The notes beneath the pieces are model-generated. The model saw only the letters and a list, made by a program, of their open reading frames with translations, was not told the origin of the DNA and made no database searches. A program made the position numbers and the translations under genes. DNA of 64,000 nucleotides from Arthrobacter sp. H35-D1 (GTDB lineage: Bacteria > Actinomycetota > Actinomycetes > Actinomycetales > Micrococcaceae): NCBI RefSeq assembly GCF_030063185.1, contig NZ_JASISP010000015.1:27909-91908 (forward strand). Direction: 5' to 3'. Of this stretch, positions 32,001-37,754 are shown piece by piece (the first letter of the stretch is position 1; every line of letters begins with the position of its first letter).

Positions 32001-33667
32001 TAGGCAGCGCCGGACTTGAGTATCGCCAGAATAGCAACGCCCAGGCCTGTGGTCCGTCCCAGGCGCACGGCCACTGATTCGCCGGGACGGGCGCCCCGAC
32101 GGCGCAGGTAATGTGCCAGCTGGTTGGACTTTTGGTCGAGTTCGGCAAAGCTTAGTTCTCCATCCGCTGCCACCAAAGCCCTGGCCGTGGGGTTTGCCGC
32201 TGCATGGGCTTCGAATTCCTCGGCGACTGTGTGGGCTGGCAGATCCGTGGACTCCGCACCCCCTTGAGCCAACAGTTCCTGCTCTTCCTCCGGCGTTGTG
32301 AGGGTGAGGGCGGCAACTGTGGTGCCGGGGGCGGAGGTAATCTTTCCGAGCAGACGCGTAAAGCGGTGCAGGTGGTTCATGACGGCTTCGCGGCTGTACA
32401 GCTGGGAGTTTGCCTCGAACTGGATGGTGACAACACCGGCGTCGTCCGCGGTCTCAACGGCGTTCCGCCGACCCGGCTGCAATCCATGGATCACCATCGA
32501 GAGGTCGTCGATCGGACCGGTGGACAGGATGTTCATGCAACCGGTGGACGGGCCAAAATTGATGCCGTCAACGATCGGGAGGATGTTGATCGACGGACCA
32601 ATATAGCCTGGGCGCGTCGCGAGGCCCTCAGAGCGGAACCGCTGGTGGATCATGGCATTGCGCACGGCGCGGCCCGCGTTGACGATGGTGTCGCGCACCG
32701 TATCCTCGGGCGAGACTTCGAGCCGGACCGGAACAATGTTGGAGAGCATCGACGGAACGGACTTTGCGAGTGCGCCGCGGCGGGCCGTGACGGGCAGGGC
32801 CACGGAAACGTGCCTCTCCGCCGTCATCTTGTGCAGGTAGATGGCCATGGCGGCGACAATGAGCGCTGGTGCACTTGCTGTGCCGGCGTCAAGCGCGGCC
32901 ACAATATCCCGGGGCAGCGGTGCTGACAGCCGAACCAGTGCTGTGGCAATGCCGGTGGGGCGCTCGGCCAGCCCGGACGCCGGCTCCGCATCTGCCAAAG
33001 CGTTCTGCCAGAATTCCTTGTCGGATTCGGCATTTCGGGAATCCTCGTAGCCGGCCTCGTCCAACAACAGCGCGTCCAACGACGGGAACGCCATCTTTGC
33101 TCGCTCCGTCGTGTTGGCGTCGTCGGGCACCCCTGAATCGTTAGCGAGCAGTTCGTTGTAGATCGCTGCGATCCGCTTGAGCACAAGCACGGCGGAGTAG
33201 CCGTCCAGCATCAAGTGGTGCACGCGCTGGTAGAAGTAGTACCTGTGGTCCTCGACCTGAAACAGTTCCACTCGGAGCAGCGGGTCCGTGGCTACATTGC
33301 GCGCCGTGGCGAGATCGTCATCCATCAGTGCCCGTGCTTGCGCCCCTGCCGTGCAGGTATTCTGCTCCAGAGTGCGCAGGTCCGTCACTTCCAGTTGCAC
33401 CCTCGAGGGCGAGATCAGTTGGTGCGGGCCGTCGTCGTCCTCGGCAAAGCGCACGTTCAACGCATCCGTCTCAGCGACGGCGGTCTCCACCGCCCGGCGC
33501 ATCAGCCCGGCATCAAGGTCGCCCTGGACATCCACAAACTGGGCAATCTGGTACATCGGGTTCTCCGGGTCCAGGTTTTGGGCGTACCAAACACCCCGCT
33601 GCGCCGTAGTCAGACTGCGGCGGGCGCCAGTGTGGAACGAAGACATGGAATAAGCGTGCTGGGACAT
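23072..33667 (-). CDS. Three-module nonribosomal peptide synthetase (C-A-T)x3-TE
   Basis: About 3531 residues from the ATG at 33667 (AGAAGG just upstream); the frame extends 44 codons more without support. Order with landmark positions: C1 (HHLMLDG about 147), A1 (TSGSTGRPK about 634), T1 (GGHSLL about 1022), C2 (HHIAADG about 1207), A2 (about 1679), T2 (about 2067), C3 (HHIASDG about 2269), A3 (about 2789), T3 (GGHSFL about 3218), TE (GWSFGG about 3354). C1 resembles EntF/DhbF starter domains, for example LSTGPIDDLSM, suggesting an acyl or aryl cap or a donor made elsewhere. No epimerase or methyltransferase domain is seen. All A domains share FDA(S/A)WDP at core A4 and Glu at position 278. 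The product is predicted to be a three-residue peptide, capped or cyclised by TE; identity unknown. Confidence 0.96.
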   Translation of the reverse strand: MSQHAYSMSSFHTGARRSLTTAQRGVWYAQNLDPENPMYQIAQFVDVQGDLDAGLMRRAVETAVAETDALNVRFAEDDDGPHQLISPSRVQLEVTDLRTLEQNTCTAGAQARALMDDDLATARNVATDPLLRVELFQVEDHRYYFYQRVHHLMLDGYSAVLVLKRIAAIYNELLANDSGVPDDANTTERAKMAFPSLDALLLDEAGYEDSRNAESDKEFWQNALADAEPASGLAERPTGIATALVRLSAPLPRDIVAALDAGTASAPALIVAAMAIYLHKMTAERHVSVALPVTARRGALAKSVPSMLSNIVPVRLEVSPEDTVRDTIVNAGRAVRNAMIHQRFRSEGLATRPGYIGPSINILPIVDGINFGPSTGCMNILSTGPIDDLSMVIHGLQPGRRNAVETADDAGVVTIQFEANSQLYSREAVMNHLHRFTRLLGKITSAPGTTVAALTLTTPEEEQELLAQGGAESTDLPAHTVAEEFEAHAAANPTARALVAADGELSFAELDQKSNQLAHYLRRRGARPGESVAVRLGRTTGLGVAILAILKSGAAYVPIDPDYPERRVQGMLEDAAPLLLLTSTDDADSQLTHHISGHVREVALDSATMAATLAELPSHRPETAVASQHDLAYVIFTSGSTGRPKAVGVEHRALLNLYSSHCEDIFRPAEARLGRTLRVAHTAGLSFDASWDPILWLMAGHELHLVDDLTRRDPQALAGYLAEQQIDSIETTPSFAKALLAEKLFDGGAHPSVVALGGEAVDPELWGALAQIPGVTAYNFYGPTETTVDSMTAIMEPGTAPHLGSSVANSRHYILDSGLNPVPGNAIGELYVAGHNVARGYLDQPELSSERFIADPFASDGSRMYRTGDVVRRLDNTGVEFLGRIDQQVKIRGFRIELSEIEQVLRGTPGVDRAAVVVSKNRAGYDQLLGYITSGDEVDVAAIRGAIRQSLPDYMVPSAIVRIPQIPLTANGKLDTKALPEPTTSSISVAPHNDAERTVAAAFSEVLGLDGVGRDDDFFELGGHSLLATRLVAVLRAKLGSAPALRTVFEFPTVAGIAATLDAPVAEPRPLVRQKRPSPLPLSPAQRRLWFLNRFDPTSGAYNIPIVLRLSGQLDVAALEDAVNDVVARHESLHTVFAFTGGEPEQHIIPVGEARVPLSAVQTTAEHLDRVVRAESARGFDVTTELPLRAALFQLSAREHVLLLTLHHIAADGWSLGPLARDLSTAYSARLGNTCPDFTPLPVQYADYALWQRAELGSEDDSESPLSRQLAFWKAELDGAPEELALPFDHARGTRTAPWDSAAVPVSIGAETHERLSDLAREHNASLFMVLQAAFAALLTKLGAGTDIPIGTPVAGRPDTALDDLVGFFVNTLVLRTDTSNNPTAGELIDTVRYANLRAYANQDAPFQRVVEELKPARSRDRHPLFQVMLTLANSAPEQLSMPGLVTTADRTAEPGGAKFDLLLDLAEEGAGSGLRGSLSFDPALFAPESAALIAQRFLHMVEQFVGNPHRPLSKLSVATEEESAHAEALGQGPVVANGQSTVLDEFADTAARHPARMAVSDGTATLTFAELLDAVELLAAGLIASGVQPGERVAVALPRTNNVVCATLAVLRAGAVHVPVDLTYPAERKALILDDSAPALTITASNLEVLRAAGRQASATAALAELTVKTTDQAYVVYTSGSTGTPKGVAVGHAALANLYFQHRNTIYADTFGNASLDTDDGGGPAVAHVAGLGFDAAWDPMLWLVAGATLHMVDDDIRTDAEALVEFCATQAVTVLESTPSHVRALLLSGLLDTPRSAPLVLVLGGESVPAELWDDLAGNEGVAAYNFYGPTEFTVDSVLTRITGPVANIGRAVRNVESHVLDDYLVAVPQGIAGELYLAGAGMAAGYVNRTAETASHFVANPHLDGARMYRTGDLVRQLPGGELQFVARADEQLKIRGFRVEPGEIESVIAAHEQVRRAAVVVESGATGRIICYYVGDASSDELMRFASRRLPDYMMPKALVALAEIPLTSHGKLDKRALPAPAISGSGSREPRTEQEVKVCAAFGTVLGVDEVHVDDDFFELGGHSLLAVALIAKLRESFGTELPLRAVFESPTPAALLELLSATADAGATAGATDLAGQAPGTSVDAWAKVNKNHRPDRIPLSYAQSRLWFLNQLDPGSSDYNIALAVRLTGELNPEALAHALDDLVARHEVLRTTYPAQGGTPEQLIHPASGVTGLLSFQDVTSQEQLARLLSDQAARGFDVALELPLRATLFGIDDDEWVLQLVVHHIASDGASLAPLARDISTAYSARCSGARPLQRALGLQYADFALWQRQVLEGMPQSGSAAGGSAENGSAENGSAGDPTVEPALHAKLTSWKETLAGAPPELALPTDGTRDPGARQPGGQQSFTLGKETTAALVRLASSERASLFMALHATLGGFLSRVGAGSDLVIGSPTAGRSDPALTELIGFFVNTVPIRLDVAGNPSFRELLGTARRSVLDAFDHDDVPFERLVEALNPHRELGRHPLFQTMLAVETSARATVELPGVHAVAEPESATGEAKFDLSFTFRELGPEQGLAATLDYNAAMFSSHAVGALIERFEAFAALAVQEPDHAISTLDILSADEIDALVAATTGPVVLTPAPPLLEVLAETVARQPDDTAVVCGSQSLSFAALDAATSQVAGALLGSGIQAGELVSVYLPRSLHTVVAALGVLRAGAVYNPIDADYPADRVAAILEDAGAVAVISTEALEPALNSGLATAGMVGTTVLQMEDLPAPSPADQHPAQQGEQALRGADELAYVMFTSGSTGRPKGVEISLGALANLLASHRGTLFPPAVERTVQGPVRVAHTTGVGFDASWDPMLWMVDGHELHLVTDEVRLDPQRLAGYFAEHGIGAWETTPGYVRQLLAEPAFSTMLDERAANGRPPLRLALGGEAFDTALWDELASRSSLRAWNLYGPTESTVDSLVASVPRAADSRTAPSTGQPVLGIPTRNSRAYILDGYLQHVPAGVGGELYLSGPQLARGYRGRPDLTSERFVADPFAAAGDRMYRTGDLVTRSAGGELVFQGRNDHQVKIRGFRVELGEVEQALRAVPGVAAAAALVRGGDAGGGTGLPDTARLVAYVVPEPGHRADSADAAPLAVQELAGQARSQLRSMLPGYMVPAAVVVVERIPLTLNGKVDAAALPDPAGQDRSAGLAPRTPREKAVAQIFEDVLSLPRVGIDESFFELGGHSFLAQPLISKVNDALGTDLPVQALFRSPSVEQLLAEASKGKQENVADSLRQLLPLRTTGSKAPLFAVHPATGVSWGYAAMLRRLDKARPLIGLQMPGMLPGRDQGLRAQTLTELADDYIGQLQEVQPEGPYHLLGWSFGGNLAHRLATRLQELGHQVAFLGILDAFPTRQDSNADIGTGPALWANYLHAAGFPVPAHEAASLDGARVLEVLQENHNPLGSIPLESLNAMVANFSVLAGMIRENAVGVFDGGMHVFRATEDVPAGAPTSSSWEPFVNGPISETTVPARHSAMLSESALDHILPMLAIQLGQGTE

Positions 33668-33814
33668 GGGCCTTCTCAAGATCGCGGTTGCCCGGGGAGG
33701 TACCCGGGTGGCTTGTTCGTGGGAGTGATGAATGGCACCACCGCTCCGTCCCGGGGCAGGCCCAGATCGGTCCTGCCTCGCGCGGAGCGGGGGTGCCATT
33801 GGAGGAAGCGCTGG

Positions 33815-34084
33815 TTACTGGAACTGGCCCAGTTGCAGCGGGCCAATGGGGAGGGACACCAGCGGCCCGTTGATCAGGGGGGCTCCCACAATCGGGCCCT
33901 GGACAAGAGCGCCGTTTAGGAAGGATCCGCCCAGAATGGAGGTGGATGTCGCAGGGGCAGATTGGCTGGCAGCCGCAGGGGTTGTGGTCGCGGCGGTCGC
34001 CGGACCTGTCATAGCGGCTAGTCCGCCGAAGGCAATGGCTGCTGCGGCGGTGATCGTTCCAATGGTCTTTGCTGACTTTTTCAC
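33815..34084 (-). CDS. Small secreted protein upstream of NRPS
   Basis: 89 residues, GTG start with AGGAG 7 bp upstream. It has a classical signal peptide (MKKSAKTIGT, then AAAAIAFGGLA) with a likely cleavage after PATA near residue 31. The mature about 58 residues begin Thr/Ala/Ser-rich and end in a hydrophobic Gly/Pro repeat with recurring NGxL/GP(I/L) units (for example FLNGALVQGPIVGAPLINGP). There is no Cys. I do not recognise the family. It is co-directional with and 147 bp upstream of the synthetase. It may share its promoter and be a surface or carrier protein, or simply be a neighbour. Confidence 0.7.
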   Translation of the reverse strand: MKKSAKTIGTITAAAAIAFGGLAAMTGPATAATTTPAAASQSAPATSTSILGGSFLNGALVQGPIVGAPLINGPLVSLPIGPLQLGQFQ

Positions 34085-34302
34085 TGTTTGTCTCCTGCTG
34101 TTGTCGGTGTGTTTGCACTGTTGCGGGGCATGACCTGCCGGGCAACCTCATGGGACATTCGGAACAAAGCCGGCTGTGGATGGGTAATGCCTGCCACCTC
34201 ATGAATTGAGGCTGCGTCGTGGGGGCAATGGCCGTGGGTAACACGGATAGCGCCATGCCGTCCCGTGCGGTTCGGTTCGGGAGACCACAAACGGGTCAAC
34301 AT

Positions 34303-34699
34303 TTAAAGAAATGCTTGTCTTTGGTCGAGCAATGAAACCCGGATGAGGTCCCCGTCGGGATCGGCGATGACGAAGGTCCGGCCGAAGACGTTGCCATGCG
34401 GCTCTTGAACCACGGTGACTGCCTTGGAGGTCCATTCGCTGCAGCAGTCTTCGACGGCAGCATGAGATCCCGCCAGCATGAGCCTTACCTCGCTGGCGCG
34501 CGGAGTCGTGGCTTCCGCGTTGTCAGGGCTGCCGGGCAGGAGGGCGAAGAGCACACCGGGGCAACCTCGAACGGGATGTAGTGAGGGCCGACTGTGACGG
34601 GTTCCATGTTGAACAGGTCGCTGTGGAGGCGAGCGGAGCGCTCGACGGCAGTGACGTGGATTCCGGGACGTGGATAAGGAACAGGTTCGGTGCGGCCAT
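34303..34699 (-). pseudogene. VOC (glyoxalase-like) family gene with two frameshifts
   Basis: Starting at the ATG at 34699, MAAPNLFLIHV is in one frame, VTAVERSARLHSDLF and VGPHYIPFEVAP in a second, and GVLFALLPGSPDNAEA through GRTFVIADPDGDLIRVSLLD in a third. Joined, they make a full-length VOC protein of about 125-130 residues ending at 34303. Two single-base-scale shifts break it. Sequencing error is possible, but the divergent neighbour is also damaged. Confidence 0.85.
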
Positions 34700-34790
34700 T
34701 GAGGGGTCTCCCACGTTGGGATTGTCTGATTGCGCCAGCATGGCATCCATACATGACAGCTCTTGACTGATAATGACTGACAAGGGGGCA

Positions 34791-35222
34791 ATGAAAACTC
34801 AGCGTCTGCTCTCGATGCTGTTGCTGCTCCAGACGAGGCGCCGGATGACCGCACCGGAGCGGGCGGACGAGTTGGGTGTCCCGGTGCGGACGGTGCTACC
34901 AGACGTGACAGCGCGGTCGGATGCCGATGTGCCGACTATTGTCGAACGTGGACGCTACGGCCGTGTTGTGCTCCTGCCGGGATCGCAGCTGGACGTATCC
35001 CGACTAAACTCCGACGGAGATCGAAGCGTTGAAACTACAGGGTCTGGACCCCGGTCAGGCTCAGCAGATCGGGCCTGAGGCGCCGACACGCACCGCCGTG
35101 CACGAAGTTTCTTGGCGGACGGTGGTCCCGTGCGGTCTTCTCGCGAAAGCGGGCCAGCGTTACTTGGCCTCCGATTCAAACGGGGTACCTCGGCTCCGCG
35201 CGTTGCCGAGGCTGCAGTCGTG
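34791..35222 (+). pseudogene. YafY/WYL-type HTH regulator remnant
   Basis: From the ATG at 34791 (AAGGGGG upstream) a DeoR-like helix-turn-helix is read: MKTQRLLSMLLLLQTRRRMTA and ELGVPVRTVLPDVTARS. After SRLN (about 35007) the frame shifts to PTEIEALKLQGLDPGQAQ. A further piece, GQRYLASDSNGVPRLRAL, matches the end of a WYL domain, so an internal deletion removed most of it. The remnant stops where repeat element C begins. It diverges from the broken VOC gene, a regulator-target pairing common in actinobacteria. Confidence 0.8.
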
Positions 35223-35223
35223 G

Positions 35224-35610
35224 GAAGTCTGGTGCAGAAATCAAAATCCTGCCTGGAGATATCCACAGCAAGGAGTTGTCCACAGGTTTGTGCTGCTTCA
35301 TACGGCAGCTCCTGCGGGTTCCGTGCCCGCCGGGAACGTTCATACTGCAGCTCCTGCGGGTTCCACCTTGGCGGGTGCGTTCATACTGCAGCTCCTGCGG
35401 GTCTGCTGCTAAGCAACAACTTCATTCTGCAGCTCCTGTGAGTGTTCCGCGACAACACCCGCAGGAGCTGCTGAATGAGCGGGCACCAACCGGGAGCACC
35501 CGCAGGAGCTGCTGAATGAGCGGGCACCAACCGGGAGCACCCGCAGGAGCTGCTGAATGAATCCCGGTGCGAACCAAAAGGGTGAGAAACCGCCATGGCT
35601 GCAAGGAGTC
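35224..35610. repeat. Repeat element C: leader with DnaA-box-like sites plus 41-bp-period inverted array
   Basis: It shares the leader of element B almost base for base (from GAAGTCTGGTGCAG), with ATATCCACA at 35259 and TTGTCCACA at 35276. Four units run in one direction (35298, 35340, 35381, 35422) and three in the other (35457, 35498, 35539), spaced 41-42 bp. The centre is the imperfect palindrome GTGTTCCGCGACAACAC. The right unit variant ends GCTGAATGA instead of GCAGTATGA, matching array A more than B. It ends at the start of the CoA-transferase gene. Confidence 0.93.
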
Positions 35611-35630
35611 CGGGAGCGTAGCCTGAGCCC

Positions 35631-37016
35631 ATGACGATGGAAATAGCGCAGGGCGCTTTCACGGAGCCCCAGGGAGTGGCGGTGCAAGGCTACGGGACCC
35701 TGCCCTCCGCTTTTGACGTCTCGGGATTCGCGGTGTCAGCCATGGCCGAGGCTGCAGGTGCGGTGGCCCGGCTTGCCCGCCACCGGGGCGCCGGTCCCGA
35801 CGGAGAGCGCGGGACCACAGAATCCACCGGGGGCATTTCCATCGACAGGGACCTTGCTTCGCTGTGGTTCGGCCTCTCGTTCACGCCCGTCGGCTGGGAG
35901 CTCCCGCCTGTCTGGGACGCCGTCGCCGGGGACTACCGCTGCGCCGACGGCTGGATCAGGCTGCACACCAACGCCTCGCACCACCGAGCGGCGGCCCTGG
36001 CAGTCCTGGGGCTGGGAGCCGGGGCCGACCGCACCGCGGTGGGGCACGCCGTCGAACGTTGGAACGGGGACGAGCTGGAGGCTGCGGTGGTCGCCGCCAA
36101 CGGCTGTGCGGCCCTCATGCGTTCGCACGAGCAGTGGCTGGCACACCCACAGGGAGCGGCGGTGGCGGAGGAGCCACTGGTTGCCTGGGGCGCTCCGCGC
36201 ATGACGGCCGACGGCGGTACGGCCGGACATTCCCGGCCAGCCGCTGCGGGAGGGCCGTTGGCCGGGGTGCGGGTGTTGGACCTCACGCGGGTCATTGCAG
36301 GGCCGGTGGCCACTCGATTTCTAGCGTCGTATGGTGCACAAGTGCTGCGGATAGACCCTCCCGGCTGGGTGGAAGCGGGGCTGGAGGCGGAAATGACAGT
36401 GGGCAAGCATTGCGCGCGGCTGGATTTGTTGCAGCCTGCGGACCTCGCCGTGCTGGAGGAATTGCTGGCCGGGGCGGACATCTTCATCCACGGCTACCGC
36501 CCTGACGCGCTGGACAAGCTGGGCCTCTCGGACGCAGCGCTGGCCGCACGCCACCCGACGCTGGTCGCCGTGGCGCTGGATGCCTACGGGTGGAGCGGGC
36601 CGTGGGCCAACCGGCGCGGCTTTGACTCGCTGGTGCAAATGAGTGCCGGGATCGCCCACGCCGGGATGGTGCACTTGGACTCGGACTGCCCGCACCCGCT
36701 GCCCGTCCAAGCGCTGGACCACGCCACGGGGTACTTGTGCGCGGCCGCCGCCGTCGATGCTTGGCGCGGGAGGCTGGACGGGACAGTTCGCAGTGCGCGG
36801 CTGTCGCTGGCCCGGACGGCGGTGGAACTGATGAAAACGGGGCCGTCGGACCCGGACGCGCCGTTGCCCGCTCGGGACCTCGGCGCGATGCTGCCGGAGA
36901 ACACCGCCTGGGGACCCGGGCAGCGGCTGCCCCCGGCCGTGAATATCACCGGGCTGGCTCCGGAAGCGACGGTTCCCGCGATGGGCTTCGGCAGCGCCTC
37001 GGCCCGTTGGCAATAG
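35631..37016 (+). CDS. CaiB/BaiF CoA-transferase family III protein
   Basis: 461 residues. The family III signature GVRVLDLTRVIAGPVATRFL begins only near residue 213, followed by GAQVLRIDPPG and GADIFIHGYRPDALDKLGL. The preceding about 200 residues (FGLSFTPVGWELPPVWDAVAG, CADGWIRLHT) look like the C-terminal half of another family III unit, so the protein is either permuted or a fused pair of halves. It should move CoA between acyl groups; the substrate is unknown. There is no clear ribosome site; GTAGCCT sits 15 bp before the ATG. A decayed paralogue lies at 19432-19731. Confidence 0.8.
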   Translation: MTMEIAQGAFTEPQGVAVQGYGTLPSAFDVSGFAVSAMAEAAGAVARLARHRGAGPDGERGTTESTGGISIDRDLASLWFGLSFTPVGWELPPVWDAVAGDYRCADGWIRLHTNASHHRAAALAVLGLGAGADRTAVGHAVERWNGDELEAAVVAANGCAALMRSHEQWLAHPQGAAVAEEPLVAWGAPRMTADGGTAGHSRPAAAGGPLAGVRVLDLTRVIAGPVATRFLASYGAQVLRIDPPGWVEAGLEAEMTVGKHCARLDLLQPADLAVLEELLAGADIFIHGYRPDALDKLGLSDAALAARHPTLVAVALDAYGWSGPWANRRGFDSLVQMSAGIAHAGMVHLDSDCPHPLPVQALDHATGYLCAAAAVDAWRGRLDGTVRSARLSLARTAVELMKTGPSDPDAPLPARDLGAMLPENTAWGPGQRLPPAVNITGLAPEATVPAMGFGSASARWQ

Positions 37017-37203
37017 TCGCCGCTGGCTTGGGTGCGGATAGTCCCCGCTGCCGCTGGCCCAAGTGGCAGTGATGCGCTCGCAGGTGGTGGAAACTGTGGT
37101 TGGCCTTGCCCTGCACAGGCAACGCGGACGGTGCACAGGCATAATAGTCAGTGGCTAATCACTTGATTCCCATTCTTTTTCGATCCCGAGGTTCCCCACG
37201 CGC

Positions 37204-37701
37204 ATGAGCATTGCAGTTCGGCCCATCACCACAGAAGATTACGACGCCGTTGCCCGAATCACGGCCGACGCCTACCTGGGTGCGGGGTACTTTGACAGTG
37301 TCGAGTACCCGTACATGCAGAAAATCATGCGCGTGGGGGAGCGGGCGGCAGCGGCCCGCATCATCGTCGCCGAGCGCGACGGAGTGGTCATCGGTTCGGC
37401 CACACTGGCCGTCTTCGGCGACGAGTGGGCCGACATTGCGTTGGCCGATGAACTCGAATTCCGCCTTCTGGTGGTGGATCCCAGTGTGCAGCGTACCGGT
37501 GCCGGGCGAGCCATGGTGGCCTGGATTCTGGACCGGGCCCGCGGCGCGGAAGGTATTCGGGCCGTCAGCCTCACCACCGGCGACGATTGGCACTCGGCGC
37601 ACGCCCTGTACAAGAACCTTGGCTTCTCCCGGGTGCCGGCACGCGACTGGCCCATCCCGGAAAATGGCAAGATGCTGCGCGTCTATCGCTTGGAGTTGTG
37701 A
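37204..37701 (+). CDS. GNAT-family N-acetyltransferase
   Basis: 165 residues. The acetyl-CoA binding motif A is RLLVVDPSVQRTGAGRAMVAW (V..  Q/RxxGxG/A) near residue 90, followed by the SLTTGDDWHSAHALYKNLGF segment of motif B. It is a compact single-domain enzyme; the substrate amine is not predictable. It stands alone between the CoA transferase and the LssY-C gene. Confidence 0.88.
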   Translation: MSIAVRPITTEDYDAVARITADAYLGAGYFDSVEYPYMQKIMRVGERAAAARIIVAERDGVVIGSATLAVFGDEWADIALADELEFRLLVVDPSVQRTGAGRAMVAWILDRARGAEGIRAVSLTTGDDWHSAHALYKNLGFSRVPARDWPIPENGKMLRVYRLEL

Positions 37702-37754
37702 CACCGGGCCGGGGGCGCACCAAGATCCGCGGCTCCGCACTATGATGGCCAGAT

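Noticed and set aside
33668..33799. 44-codon N-terminal extension of the NRPS
   Set aside because: No ribosome site, no C-domain homology, and the ATG at 33667 gives the normal domain start.
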